Assembly (NCBI GenBank): GCA_964016885.1
Contig: OZ024743.1
Coordinates: 12,864,086 to 12,928,085, forward strand
Reading direction: 5' to 3'
Origin: Eledone cirrhosa
Taxonomy: Eukaryota > Mollusca > Cephalopoda > Octopoda > Eledonidae
Length of the DNA: 64,000 nt
Both the position numbers and the translations under genes were made by a program. The first letter of the stretch is position 1. Every line of letters begins with the position of its first letter. The notes under the pieces are model-generated. The model was not told the DNA's origin. It did no database searches and saw only the letters and a program-made list of their open reading frames with translations. Positions 45,301-58,599 of this stretch are shown piece after piece.

Positions 45301-48300
45301 TTGCTGCCGTTGTGTATGTTGTGTATGGTGTTGCTGCCGTTGTGTATGTTGTGTATGGCGTTGCTGCTGTTGTGTATGTTGTGTATGGTGTTGCTGCCGT
45401 TGTGTATGTTGTGTATGGTGTTGCTGCCGTTGTGTATGTTGTGTATGGTGTTGCTGCCGTTGTGTATGTTGTGTATGGTGTTGCTGCTGTTGTGTATGTT
45501 GTGTATGGTGTTGTTGCTGCCGTTGTGTATGTTGTGTATGGTGTTGCTACCGTTGTGTATGTTGTGAATGGTGATGCTGCCGTTGTGTATGTTGTGTATG
45601 GAGTTGTTGCTGTTGTGTATGTTGTGTATGGTGTTGCTGCCGTTGTGTATGTTGTGTATGGTGTTGTTGCTGCTGTTGTGTATGGTGCTGCTGCCGTTGT
45701 GTATGTTGTGTATGGTGTTGTTGCTGTTGTGTATGTTGTGTATGGTGTTGTTGCTGCTGTTGTGTATGGGGCTGCTGCCGTTGTGTATGTTGTGTATGGT
45801 GTTGTATGGTGTTGTTGCTGCTGTTGTGTATGGTGTTGTATGGTGTTGTTGCTGCTGTTGTGTATGGTGTTGTATGGTGTTGTTGCAGCTGTTGTGTATG
45901 GTGTTGTATGGTGCTGTTGCTGCTGTTGTGTATGGTGATGTTTCTGCTGTTGTGTATGGTGTTGTATGGTGTTGCTGCTGTTGTGTATGGTATTGTATGG
46001 TGTTGTTGCTGCTGTTGTGTATGGTGTTGCTGCCGTTGTGTATGTTGTGTATGGTCTTGTTGCTGCCGTTGTGTATGTTGTGTATGGTGTTGCTGCCGTT
46101 GTGTATGTTATGAATGGTGTTGCTGCCGTTGTGTATGTTGTGTATGGAGTTGTTGCTGTTGCTGCTGTTGTGTATGGTGTTGTTGCTGCTGTCGTGTATG
46201 GTGTTGTATGGTGTTGTTGCTGTTGTGTATCGTCTTGTATGGTGTTGTTGCTGCTGTTGTGTATGGTGTTGTATGGTGTTGTTGCTGCTGTTGTGTATGG
46301 TGTTGTATGGTGTTGTTGCAGCTGTTGTGTATGGTGTTGTATGGTGCTGTTGCTGCTGTTGTGTATGGTGATGTTTCTGCTGTTGTGTATGGTGTTGTAT
46401 GGTGTTGCTGCTGTTGTGTATGGTATTGTATGGTGTTGTTGCTGCTGTTGTGTATGGTGTCGTATGGTGTTGTGGCTGCTGTTGTGTATGGTGTTGTTGC
46501 TGCTGTCGTGTATGGTGTTGTATGGTGTTGTTGCTGTTGTGTATCGTGTTGTATGGTGTTGTTGCTGCTGTTGTGTATGGTGTTGCTGCCGTTGTGTATG
46601 TTGTGTATGGTGTTGTTGCTGCCGTTGTGTATGTTGTGTATGGTGTTGCTGCCGTTGTGTATGTTGTGAATGGTGTTGCTGCCGTTATGTATGTTGTGTA
46701 TGGAGTTGTTGCTGTTGTGTATGTTGTGTATGGTGTTGCTGCCGTTGTGTATGTTGTGTATGGTGTTGTTGCTGCTGTTGTGTATGGTGTTGCTGCCTTT
46801 GTGTATGTTGTGTATGGTGTTGTTGCTGCCGTGGTGTATGTTGTGTATGGTGTTGCTGCCGTTGTGTATGTTGTGTATGGTATTGCTGCCGTTATGTAGG
46901 TTGTGTATGGAGTTGTTGCTAGTGTGTGTATGTTGTGTATGGTGTTGCTGCTTTTGTGTATGTTGTGTATGGTGTTGCTGCAGTTGTGTATGTTGTGTAT
47001 GGTGTTGATGCTGTTGTGTATGTTGTGTATGGTGTTGCTGCAGTTGTGTATGTTGTGTATGGTGTTGCTGCCGTTGTGTATGTTGTGTATGGTGTTGCTG
47101 CCGTTGTGTATGTTGTGTATGGTGTTGCTGCCCTTTTGTATGTTGTGTATGGTGTTGCTGCCGTTGTGTATGTTGTGTATGGTGTTGCTGCTGTTGTGTA
47201 TGTTGTGTATGGTGTTGTTGCTACCGTTGTGTATGTTGTGTATGATGTTGCTGCTGTTGTGTATATTGTGTATGGTGTTGCTGCTGTTGTGAATGTTGTG
47301 TATGGTGTTGCTGCCGTTGTGTATGTTGTGTATGGTGTTGCTGCCGTTGTGTATGTTGTGTATGGTGTTGCTGCTGTTGTGTATGTTGTGTATGGTGTTG
47401 CTGCCGTTGTGTATGTTGTGTATGGTGTTGCTGCTGTGTGTATGTTGTGTATGGTGTTGCTGCTGTGTGTATGTTGTGTATGGTGTTGTTGCTGTTGTGT
47501 ATGTTGTGTATGGTGTTGTTGCTGCTGTTGTGTATGGTGTTGTATGGTGTTGTTGCTGCTGTTGTGTATGGTGATGTTTCTGCTGTTGTGTATGGTGTTG
47601 TATGGTGTTGCTGCCGTTGTGTATGTTGTGTATGATGTTGCTGCTGTTGTGCACGTTGTGTATGGTGTTGCTGCTGTTGTGAATGTTGTGTATGGTGTTG
47701 CTGCCGTTGTGTATGTTGTGTATGGTGTTGCTGCCGTTGTGTATGTTGTGTATGGTGTTGCTGCCGTTGTGTATGTTGTGTATGATGTTGCTGCTGTTGT
47801 GCACGTTGTGTATGGTGTTGCTGCTGTTGTGAATGTTGTGTATGGTGTTGCTGCCGTTGTGTATGTTGTGTATGGTGTTGCTGCCGTTGTGTATGTTGTG
47901 TATGGTGTTGCTGCCGTTGTGTATGTTGTGTATGGTGTTGCTGCTGTTGTGAATGTTGTGTATGGTGTTGCTGCCGTTGTGTATGTTGTGTATGGTGTTG
48001 CTGCCGTTGTGTATGTTGTGTATGGTGTTGTTGCTGTTGTGTATGTTGTGTATGGTGTTGCTGCTGTTGTGAATGTTGTGTATGGTGTTGCTGCCGTTGT
48101 GTATGTTGTGTATGGTGTTGCTGCCGTTGTGTATGTTGTGTATGGCGTTGTTGCTGTTGTGTACGTTGTGTATGGTGTTGCTGCCGTTGTGTATGTTGTG
48201 TATGGTGTTGCTGCCGTTGTGTATGTTGTGTATGGTGTTGCTGCTGTTGTGAATGTTGTGTATGGTGTTGCTGCTGTTGTGTATGTTGTGTATGGTGTTG

Positions 48301-50450
48301 CTGCTGTGTGTATGTTGTGTATGGTGTTATTGCTGTTGTGTATGTTGTGTATGGTGTTGCTGCTGTTGTGTATGTTGTGTATGGTGTTGCTGCTGTTGTG
48401 TATGTTGTGTATGGTGTTGCTGCTGTGTGTATGTTGTGTATGGTGTTGCTGCTGTGTGTATGTTGTGTATGGTGTTGCTGCTGTGTGTATGTTGTGTATG
48501 GTGTTGCTGCCGTTGTGTATGTTGTGTATGGTGTTGCTGCTGTTGTGTATGTTGTGTATGGTGTTGCTGCCGTTGTGTATGTTGTGTATGGTGTTGCTGC
48601 TGTTGTGTATGTTGTGTATGGTGTTGCTGCTGTGTGTATGTTGTGTATGGTGTTGTTGCTGTTGTGCATGTTGTGTATGGTGTTGTTGCTGCTGTTGTGT
48701 ATGGTGTTGCTGCCGTTGTGTATGTTGTGTATGGTGATGCTGCTGTTGTGTATGTTGTGTATGGTGTTGCTGCCGTTGTGTATGTTGTGTATGGTGTTGT
48801 TGCTGCCGTTGTGTATGTTGTGTATGGTGTTGCTGCCGTTGTGTATGTTGTGTATGGCATTGCTGCTGTTGTGTATGTTGTGTATGGTGTTGCTGCCGTT
48901 GTGTATGTTGTGTATGGTGTTGCTGCTGTTGTGTATGTTGTGTATGGTGTTGCTGCCGTTGTGTATGTTGTGTATGGTGTTGCTGCTGTTGTGTATGTTG
49001 TGTATGGTGTTGCTGCTGTGTGTATGTTGTGTATGGTGTTGTTGCTGTTGTGTATGTTGTGTATGGTGTTGTTGCTGCTGTTGTGTATGCTGTTGCTGCC
49101 GTTGTGTATGTTGTGTATGGTGTTGTTGCTGCCGTTGTGTATGTTGTGTATGGTGTTGCTGCCGTTGTGTATGTTGTGTATGGCGTTGCTGCTGTTGTGT
49201 ATGTTGTGTATGGTGTTGCTGCCGTTGTGTATGTTGTGTATGGTGTTGCTGCCGTTGTGTATGTTGTGTATGGTGTTGCTGCCGTTGTGTATGTTGTGTA
49301 TGGTGTTGCTGCCGTTGTGTATGTTGTGTATGGTGTTGCTGCTGTTGTGTATATTGTGTATGGTGTTGTTGCTGCCGTTGTGTATGTTGTGTATGGTGTT
49401 GCTGCTGTTGTGTATATTGTGTATGGTGTTGTTGCTGCCGTTGTGTATGTTGTGAATGGTGATGCTGCCGTTGTGTATGTTGTGTATGGAGTTGTTGCTG
49501 TTGTGTATGTTGTGTATGGTGTTGCTGCCGTTGTGTATGTTGTGTATGGTGTTGTTGCTGCTGTTGTGTATGGTGCTGCTGCCGTTGTGTATGTTGTGTA
49601 TTGTGTTGTTGCTGTTGTGTATGTTGTGTATGGTGTTGTTGCTGCTGTTGTGTATGGGGCTGCTGCCGTTGTGTATGTTGTGTATGGTGTTGTATGGTGT
49701 TGTTGCTGCTGTTGTGTATGGTGTTGTATGGTGTTGTTGCTGCTGTTGTGTATGGTGTTGTATGGTGTTGTTGCAGCTGTTGTGTATGGTGTTGTATGGT
49801 GCTGTTGCTGCTGTTGTGTATGGTGATGTTTCTGCTGTTGTGTATGGTGTTGTATGGTGTTGCTGCTGTTGTGTATGGTATTGTATGGTGTTGTTGCTGC
49901 TGTTGTGTATGGTGTCGTATGGTGTTGTTGCTGCTGTTGTGTATGGTGTTGTTGCTGCTGTCGTGTATGGTGTTGTATGGTGTTGTTGCTGTTGTGTATC
50001 GTGTTGTATGGTGTTGTTGCTGCTGTTGTGTATGGTGTTGCTGCCGTTGTGTATGTTGTGTATGGTGTTGTTGCTGTCGTTGTGTATGTTGTGTATGGTG
50101 TTGCTGCCGTTGTGTATGTTATGAATGGTGTTGCTGCCGTTGTGTATGTTGTGTATGGAGTTGTTGCTGTTGTGTATGTTGTGTATGGTGTTGCTGCCGT
50201 TGTGTATGTTGTGTATGGTGTTGTTGCTGTTGTGTATGTTGTGTATGGTGTTGTTGCTGCTGTTGTGTATGGTGTTGCTGCCGCTGTGTATGTTGTGTAT
50301 GGTGTTGTTGCTGCTGTTGTGTATGGTGTTGCTGCCGTTGTGTATGTTGTGTATGGTGTTGTTGCTGCCGTTGTGTATGTTGTGTATGGTGTTGCTGCCG
50401 TTGTGTATGTTGTGTATGGTGTTGCTGCTGTTGTGCATGTTGTGTATGGA
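42400..50450. repeat. Dispersed duplicate blocks, offset about 6.4 kb
   Basis: About 42,400-44,040 matches about 48,800-50,450. The offset is 6,376 at the TATGCTGTTGC marker (42,714 and 49,090) and 6,406 from 43,050 onward, a one-unit difference. The two blocks are separated by other array sequence, including a block related to the cassette at 40.5-41.3 kb. Confidence 0.8.
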
Positions 50451-53400
50451 GTTGTTGCTGTTGTGTATGTTGTGTATGGTGTTGCTGCCGTTGTGTATGT
50501 TGTGTATGGTGTTGTTGCTGCTGTTGTGTATGTTGTGTATGGTGTTGTTGCTGTTGTGTACGTTGTGTATGGTGTTGCTGCCGTTGTGTATGTTGTGTAT
50601 GGTGTTGCTGCCGTTGTGTATGTTGTGTATGGTGTTGCTGCTGTTGTGAATGTTGTGTATGGTGTTGCTGCTGTTGTGTATGTTGTGTATGGTGTTGCTG
50701 CTGTGTGTATGTTGTGTATGGTGTTGCTGCTCTTGTGTATGTTGTGTATGGTGTTGCTGCCGTTGTGTATGTTGTGTATGGTGTTGCTGCCGTTGTGTAT
50801 GTTGTGTATGGTGTTGCTGCTGTTGTGTATGTTGTGTATGGTGTTGTTGCTACCGTTGTGTATGTTGTGTATGGTGTTGCTGCCGTTGTGTATGTTGTGT
50901 ATGGTGTTGCTGCTGTTGTGTATGTTGTGTATGGTGTTGCTGCTGTTGTGAATGTTGTGTATGGTGTTGCTGCCGTTGTGTATGTTGTGTATGGTGTTGC
51001 TGCCGTTGTGTATGTTGTGTATGGTGTTGCTGCTGTTGTGTATGTTGTGTATGGTGTTGTTGCTGTTGTGTATGTTGTGTATGGTGTTGCTGCTGTTGTG
51101 AATGTTGTGTATGGTGTTGCTGCTGTTGTGAATGTTGTGTATGGTGTTGCTGCCGTTGTGTATGTTGTGTATGGTGTTGCTGCTGTTGTGAATGTTGTGT
51201 ATGGTGTTGCTGCTGTTGTGAATGTTGTGTATGGTGTTGCTGCCGTTGTGTATGTTGTGTATGGTGTTGCTGCTGTTGTGTATGTTGTGTATGGTGTTGC
51301 TGCTGTTGTGAATGTTGTGTATGGTGTTGCTGCCGTTGTGTATGTTGTGTATGGTGTTGCTGCTGTTGTGTATGTTGTGTATGGTGTTGCTCTGTTGTGT
51401 ATGTTGTGTATGGTGTTGCTGCTGTTGTGTATGTTGTGTATGGTGTTGCTGCCGTTGTGAATGTTGTGTATGGTGTTGCTGCCGTTGTGTATGTTGTGTA
51501 TGGTGTTGCTGCTGTTGTGTATGTTGTGTATGGTGTTGCTGCCGTTGTGAATGTTGTGTATGGTGTTGCTGCCGTTGTGTATGTTGTGTATGGTGTTGCT
51601 GCTGTTGTGTATGTTGTGTATGGTGTTGCTGCCGTTGTGAATGTTGTGTATGGTGTTGCTGCCGTTGTGTATGTTGTGTATGGTGTTGCTGCAGTTGTGT
51701 ATGTTGTGTATGGTGTTGCTGCTGTTGTGTATGTTGTGTATGGTGTTGCTGCTGTTGTGTATGTTGTGTATGGTGTTGTTGCTACCGTTGTGTATGTTGT
51801 GTATGGTGTTGCTGCTGTTGTGTATGTTGTGTATGGTGTTGTTGCTACCGTTGTGTATGTTGTGTATGGTGTTGCTGCTGTTGTGTATGTTGTGTATGGT
51901 GTTGCTGCTGTTGTGAATGTTGTGTATGGTGTTGCTGCCGTTGTGTATGTTGTGTATGGTGTTGCTGCTGTTGTGTATGTTGTGTATGGTGTTGCTGCTG
52001 TTGTGTATGTTGTGTATGGTATTGCTGCTGTTGTGTATGTTGTGTATGGTGTTGCTGCCGTTGTGAATGTTGTGTATGGTGTTGTTGCTGCCGTTGTGTA
52101 TGTTGTGTATGGTGTTGCTGCTGTTGTGTATGTTGTGTATGGTGTTGCTGCTGTTGTGAATGTTGTGTATGGTGTTGCTGCTGTTGTGTATGTTGTGTAT
52201 GGTGTTGCTGCCGTTGTGTATGTTGTGTATGGTGTTGCTGCCGTTGTGAATGTTGTGTATGGTGTTGCTGCTGTTGTGTATGTTGTGTATGGTGTTGCTG
52301 CCGTTGTGAATGTTGTGTATGGTGTTGTTGCTACCGTTGTGTATGTTGTGTATGGTGTTGCTGCTGTTGTGTATGTTGTGTATGGTGTTGCTGCCGTTGT
52401 GAATGTTGTGTATGGTGTTGTTGCTACCGTTGTGTATGTTGTGTATGGTGTTGTTGCTGTTGTGTATGTTGTGTATGGTGTTGCTGCCGTTGTGAATGTT
52501 GTGTATGGTGTTGCTGCTGTTGTGTATATTGTGTATGGTGTTGCTGCTGTTGTGTATGTTGTGTATGGTGTTGCTGCCGTTGTGAATGTTGTGTATGGTG
52601 TTGTTGCTACCGTTGTGTATGTTGTGTATGGTGTTGTTGCTGTTGTGTATGTTGTGTATGGTGTTGCTGCCGTTGTGAATGTTGTGTATGGTGTTGCTGC
52701 TGTTGTGTATGTTGTGTATGGTGTTGCTGCCGTTGTGAATGTTGTGTATGGTGTTGTTGCTACCGTTGTGTATGTTGTGTATGGTGTTGCTGCTGTTGTG
52801 TATGTTGTGTATGGTGTTGCTGCTGTTGTGTATGTTGTGTATGGTGTTGCTGCCGTTGTGTATGTTGTGTATGGTGTTGCTGCCGTTGTGTATGTTGTGT
52901 ATGGTGTTGCTGCCGTTGTGTATGTTGTGTATGGTGTTGCTGCAGTTGTGTATGTTGTGTATGGTGTTGCTGCCGTTGTGTATGTTGTGTATGGTGTTGC
53001 TGCTGTTGTGAATGTTGTGTATGGTGTTGCTGCTGTTGTGTATGTTGTGTATGGTGTTGCTGCTGTGTGTATGTTGTGTATGGTGTTGCTGCTCTTGTGT
53101 ATGTTGTGTATGGTGTTGCTGCCGTTGTGTATGTTGTGTATGGTGTTGCTGCTGTTGGGAATGTTGTGTATGGTGTTGTTGCTGTTGTGTATGTTGTGTA
53201 TGGTGTAGCTGCCGTTGTGTATGTTGTGTATGGTGTTGCTGCTGTTGTGTATGTTGTGTATGGTGTTGTTGCTGTTGTGTATGTTGTGTATGGTGTTGCT
53301 GCCGTTGTGTATGTTGTGTATGGTGTTGCTGCTGTTGTGTATGTTGTGTATGGTGTTGTTGCTACCGTTGTGTATGTTGTGTATGGTGTTGCTGCCGTTG

Positions 53401-56400
53401 TGTATGTTGTGTATGGTGTTGCTGCTGTTGTGTATGTTGTGTATGGTGTTGCTGCTGTTGTGAATGTTGTGTATGGTGTTGCTGCCGTTGTGTATGTTGT
53501 GTATGGTGTTGCTGCCGTTGTGTATGTTGTGTATGGTGTTGCTGCTGTTGTGTATGTTGTGTATGGTGTTGTTGCTGTTGTGTATGTTGTGTATGGTGTT
53601 GCTGCTGTTGTGAATGTTGTGTATGGTGTTGCTGCTGTTGTGAATGTTGTGTATGGTGTTGCTGCTGTTGTGTATGTTGTGTATGGTGTTGCTGCCGTTG
53701 TGTATGTTGTGTATGGTGTTGCTGCTGTTGTGTATGTTGTGTATGGTGTTGCTGCCGTTGTGAATGTTGTGTATGGTGTTGTTGCTACCGTTGTGTATGT
53801 TGTGTATGGTGTTGCTGCTGTTGTGTATGTTGTGTATGGTGTTGCTGCTGTTGTGAATGTTGTGTATGGTGTTGCTGCTGTTGTGTATGTTGTGTATGGT
53901 GTTGCTGCCGTTGTGTATGTTGTGTATGGTGTTGTTGCTACCGTTGTGTATGTTGTGTATGGTGTTGCTGCTGTTGTGAATGTTGTGTATGGTGTAGCTG
54001 CTGTTGTGTATGTTGTGTATGGTGTTGCTGCTGTTGTGTATGTTGTGTATGGTGTTGTTGCTACCGTTGTGTATGTTGTGTATGGTGTTGCTGCTGTTGT
54101 GTATGTTGTGTATGGTGTTGCTGCTGTTGTGAATGTTGTGTATGGTGTTGCTGCTGTTGTGTATGTTGTGTATGGTGTTGCTGCCGTTGTGTATGTTGTG
54201 TATGGTGTTGCTGCTGTTGTGTATGTTGTGTATGGTGTTGCTGCTGTTGTGTATGTTGTGTATGGTGTTGCTGCCGTTGTGTATGTTGTGTATGGTGTTG
54301 CTGCTGTTGTGTATGTTGTGTATGGTGTTGCTGCTGTTGTGTATGTTGTGTATGGTGTTGTTGCTACCGTTGTGTATGTTGTGTATGGTGTTGCTGCTGT
54401 TGTGTATGTTGTGTATGGTGTTGCTGCTGTTGTGAATGTTGTGTATGGTGTTGCTGCCGTTGTGTATGTTGTGTATGGTGTTGCTGCCGTTGTGTATGTT
54501 GTGTATGGTGTTGCTGCTGTTGTGTATGTTGTTTATGGTGTTGCTGCTGTTGTGTATGTTGTGTATGGTGTTGTTGCTACCGTTGTGTATGTTGTGTATG
54601 GTGTTGCTGCCGTTGTGTATGTTGTGTATGGTGTTGCTGCTGTTGTGTATGTTGTTTATGGTGTTGCTGCTGTTGTGTATGTTGTGTATGGTGTTGTTGC
54701 TACCGTTGTGTATGTTGTGTATGGTGTTGCTGCCGTTGTGTATGTTGTGTATGGTGTTACTGCTGTTGTGTATGTTGTGTATGGTGTTGCTGCTGTTGTG
54801 TATGTTGTGTATGGTGTTGCTGCCGTTGTGTATGTTGTGTATGGTGTTGCTGCCGTTGTGTATGTTGTGTATGGTGTTGCTGCTGTTGTGTATGTTGTTT
54901 ATGGTGTTGCTGCTGTTGTGTATGTTGTGTATGGTGTTGTTGCTACCGTTGTGTATGTTGTGTATGGTGTTGCTGCCGTTGTGTATGTTGTGTATGGTGT
55001 TGCTGCTGTTGTGTATGTTGTTTATGGTGTTGCTGCTGTTGTGTATGTTGTGTATGGTGTTGTTGCTACCGTTGTGTATGTTGTGTATGGTGTTGCTGCC
55101 GTTGTGTATGTTGTGTATGGTGTTGCTGCTGTTGTGTATGTTGTGTATGGTGTTGCTGCTGTTGTGTATGTTGTGTATGGTGTTGCTGCCGTTGTGTATG
55201 TTGTGTATGGTGTTGCTGCCGTTGTGTATGTTGTGTATGGTGTTGCTGCTGTTGTGTATGTTGTGTATGGTGTTGCTGCCGTTGTGTATGTTGTGTATGG
55301 TGTTGCTGCTGTTGTGTATGTTGTGTATGGTGTTGCTGCTGTGTGTATGTTGTGTATGGTGTTGCTGCTGTTGTGTATGTTGTGTATGGTGTTGTTGCTG
55401 TTGTGTATGTTGTGTATGGTGTTGTTGCTGCTGTTGTGTATGGTGTTGTATGGTGCTGTTGCTGCTGTTGTGTATGGTGATGTTTCTGCTGTTGTGTATG
55501 GTGTTGTATGGTGTTGCTGCCGTTGTGTATGTCGTGTATGGTGTTGCTGCTGTTGTGCACGTTGTGTATGGTGTTGCTGCTGTTGTGAATGTTGTGTATG
55601 GTGTTGCTGCCGTTGTGTATGTTGTGTATGGTGTTGCTGCCGTCGTGTATGTTGTGTATGGCGTTGCTGCCGTTGTGTATGTTGTTGCTGCTGTTGTGTA
55701 TGTTGTGTATGGTGTTGCTGCTGTGTGTATGTTGTGTATGGTGTTGTTGCTGTTGTGTATGTTGTGTATGGTGTTGCTGCTGTTGTGTATGTTGTGTATG
55801 GTGTTGTTGCTACCGTTGTGTATGTTGTGTATGGTGTTGCTGCTGTTGTGTATGGTGTTGCTGCTGTTGTGTATGTTGTGTATGGTGTTGCTGCCGTTGT
55901 GTATGTTGTGTATGGTGTTGCTGCTGTTGTGTATGTTGTGTATGGTGTTGCTGCCGTTGTGTATGTTGTGTATGGTGTTGCTGCTGTTGTGTATGTTGTG
56001 TATGGTGTTGCTGCTGTGTGTATGTTGTGTATGGTGTTGTTGCTGTTGTGTATGTTGTGTATGGTGTTGTTGCTGCTGTTGTGTATGGTGTTGCTGCCGT
56101 TGTGTATGTTGTGTATGGTGTTGTTGCTGCCGTTGTGTATGTTGTGTATGGTGTTGCTGCCGTTGTGTATGTTGTGTATGGCGTTGCTGCTGTTGTGTAT
56201 GTTGTGTATGGTGTTGCTGCCGTTGTGTATGTTGTGTATGGTGTTGCTGCCGTTGTGTATGTTGTGTATGGTGTTGCTGCCGTTGTGTATGTTGTGTATG
56301 GTGTTGCTGCCGTTGTGTATGTTGTGTATGGTGTTGCTGCTGTTGTGTATGTTGTGTATGGTGTTGTTGCTGCCGTTGTGTATGTTGTGTATGGTGTTGC

Positions 56401-56970
56401 TACCGTTGTGTATGTTGTGAATGGTGATGCTGCCGTTGTGTATGTTGTGTATGGAGTTGTTGCTGTTGTGTATGTTGTGTATGGTGTTGCTGCCGTTGTG
56501 TATGTTGTGTATGGTGTTGTTGCTGCTGTTGTGTATGGTGCTGCTGCCGTTGTGTATGTTGTGTATGGTGTTGTTGCTGTTGTGTATGTTGTGTATGGTG
56601 TTGTTGCTGCTGTTGTGTATGGGGCTGCTGCCGTTGTGTATGTTGTGTATGGTGTTGTATGGTGTTGTTGCTGCTGTTGTGTATGGTGTTGTATGGTGTT
56701 GTTGCTGCTGTTGTGTATGGTGTTGTATGGTGTTGTTGCAGCTGTTGTGTATGGTGTTGTATGGTGCTGTTGCTGCTGTTGTGTATGGTGATGTTTCTGC
56801 TGTTGTGTATGGTGTTGTATGGTGTTGCTGCTGTTGTGTATGGTATTGTATGGTGTTGTTGCTGCTGTTGTGTATGGTGTTGCTGCCGTTGTGTATGTTG
56901 TGTATGGTGTTGTTGCTGCCGTTGTGTATGTTGTGTATGGTGTTGCTGCCGTTGTGTATGTTATGAATGG
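44600..56970. repeat. Dispersed duplicate blocks, offset about 10.85 kb
   Basis: About 44,600-46,115 matches about 55,400-56,970. The offset is 10,853 bp at 45,568/56,421 and at the GATGTTTC landmarks 45,937/56,790, but 10,802 at 44,677/55,479, so insertions of whole units lie between. The 123-bp higher-order region separates the two blocks. Confidence 0.8.
50640..55350. repeat. Array domain rich in GTGAATG and GCTACCG units
   Basis: This domain lacks the GATGTTTC cassette and is almost pure 30-bp units. At intervals a 33-bp unit carries GCTACCG, and many units carry GTGAATG. Its right part (about 54,436-55,080) shows a 123-bp higher-order repeat of three 30-bp and one 33-bp unit, marked by GTTTATGG at 54,531, 54,654, 54,897 and 55,020. 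Confidence 0.8.
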
Positions 56971-58599
56971 TGTTGCTGCCGTTGTGTATGTTGTGTATGG
57001 AGTTGTTGCTGTTGTGTATGTTGTGTATGGTGTTGCTGCCGTTGTGTATGTTGTGTATGGTGTTGTTGCTGTTGTGTATGTTGTGTATGGTGTTGCTGCC
57101 GTTGTGTATGTTGTGTATGGTGTTGCTGCCGTTGTGTATGTTGTGTATGGTGTTGTTGCTGCTGTTGTGTATGGTGTTGCTGCCGTTGTGTATGTTGTGT
57201 ATGGTGTTGTTGCTGCTGATGTGTATGGTGTTGCTGCCGTTGTGTATGTTAGGTATGGTGTTGTTGCTGCCGTTGTGTATGTTGTGTACGGTGTTGCTGC
57301 CGTTGTGTATGTTGTGTATGGTGTTGCTGCCGTTGTGTATGTTGTGTATGGAGTTGTTGCTAGTGTGTGTATGTTGTGTATGGTGTTGCTGCTTTTGTGT
57401 ATGTTGTGTATGGTGTTGCTGCAGTTGTGTATGTTGTGTATGGTGTTGATGCTGTTGTGTATGTTGTGTATAGTGTTGCTGCAGTTGTGTATGTTGTGTA
57501 TGGTGTTGCTGCCGTTGTGTATGTTGTGTATGGTGTTGCTGCCGTTGTGTATGTTGTGTATGGTGTTGCTGCCCTTGTGTATGTTGTGTATGGTGTTGCT
57601 GCCGTTGTGTATGTTGTGTATGGTGTTGCTGCCGTTGTGTATGTTGTGTATGGTGTTGTTGCTGTTGTGTATGTTGTGTATGGTGTTGTTGCTGTTGTGT
57701 ACGTTGTGTATGGTGTTGCTGCCGTTGTGTATGTTGTGTATGGTGTTGCTGCCGTTGTGTATGTTGTGTATGGTGTTGCTGCCGTTGTGTATGTTGTGTA
57801 TGGTGTTGCTGCCGTTGTGTATGTTGTGTATGGTGTTGCTGCCGTTGTGTATGTTGTGTATGGTGTTGCTGCTGTTGTGAATGTTGTGTATTGTGTTGCT
57901 GCCGTTGTGTATGTTGTGTATGGTGTTGCTGCCGTTGTGTATGTTGTGTATGGTGTTGTTGTTGTTGTGTATGTTGTGTATGGTGTTGTTGCTGTTGTGT
58001 ACGTTGTGTATGGTGTTGCTGCCGTTGTGTATGTTGTGTATGGTGTTGCTGCCGTTGTGTATGTTGTGTATGGTGTTGCTGCTGTTGTGAATGTTGTGTA
58101 TGGTGTTGCTGCTGTTGTGTATGTTGTGTATGGTGTTGCTGCTGTGTGTATGTTGTGTATGGTGTTGTTGCTGTTGTGTATGTTGTGTATGGTGTTGCTG
58201 CTGTTGTGTATGTTGTGTATGGTGATGTTGCTACCGTTGTGTATGTTGTGTATGGTGTTGCTGCTGTTGTGTATGTTGTGTATGGTGTTGCTGCTGTTGT
58301 GAATGTTGTGTATGGTGTTGCTGCCGTTGTGTATGTTGTGTATGGTGTTGCTGCCGTTGTGTATGTTGTGTATGGTGTTGCTGCTGTTGTGTATGTTGTG
58401 TATGGTGTTGCTGCCGTTGTGTATGTTGTGTATGGTGTTGCTGCTGTTGTGTATGTTGTGTATGGTGTGGCTGCTGTGTGTATGTTGTGTATGGTGTTGT
58501 TGCTGTTGTGTATGTTGTGTATGGTGTTGTTGCTGCTGTTGTGTATGGTGTTGCTGCCGTTGTGTATGTTATGTATGGTGTTGTTGCTGCCGTTGTGTA

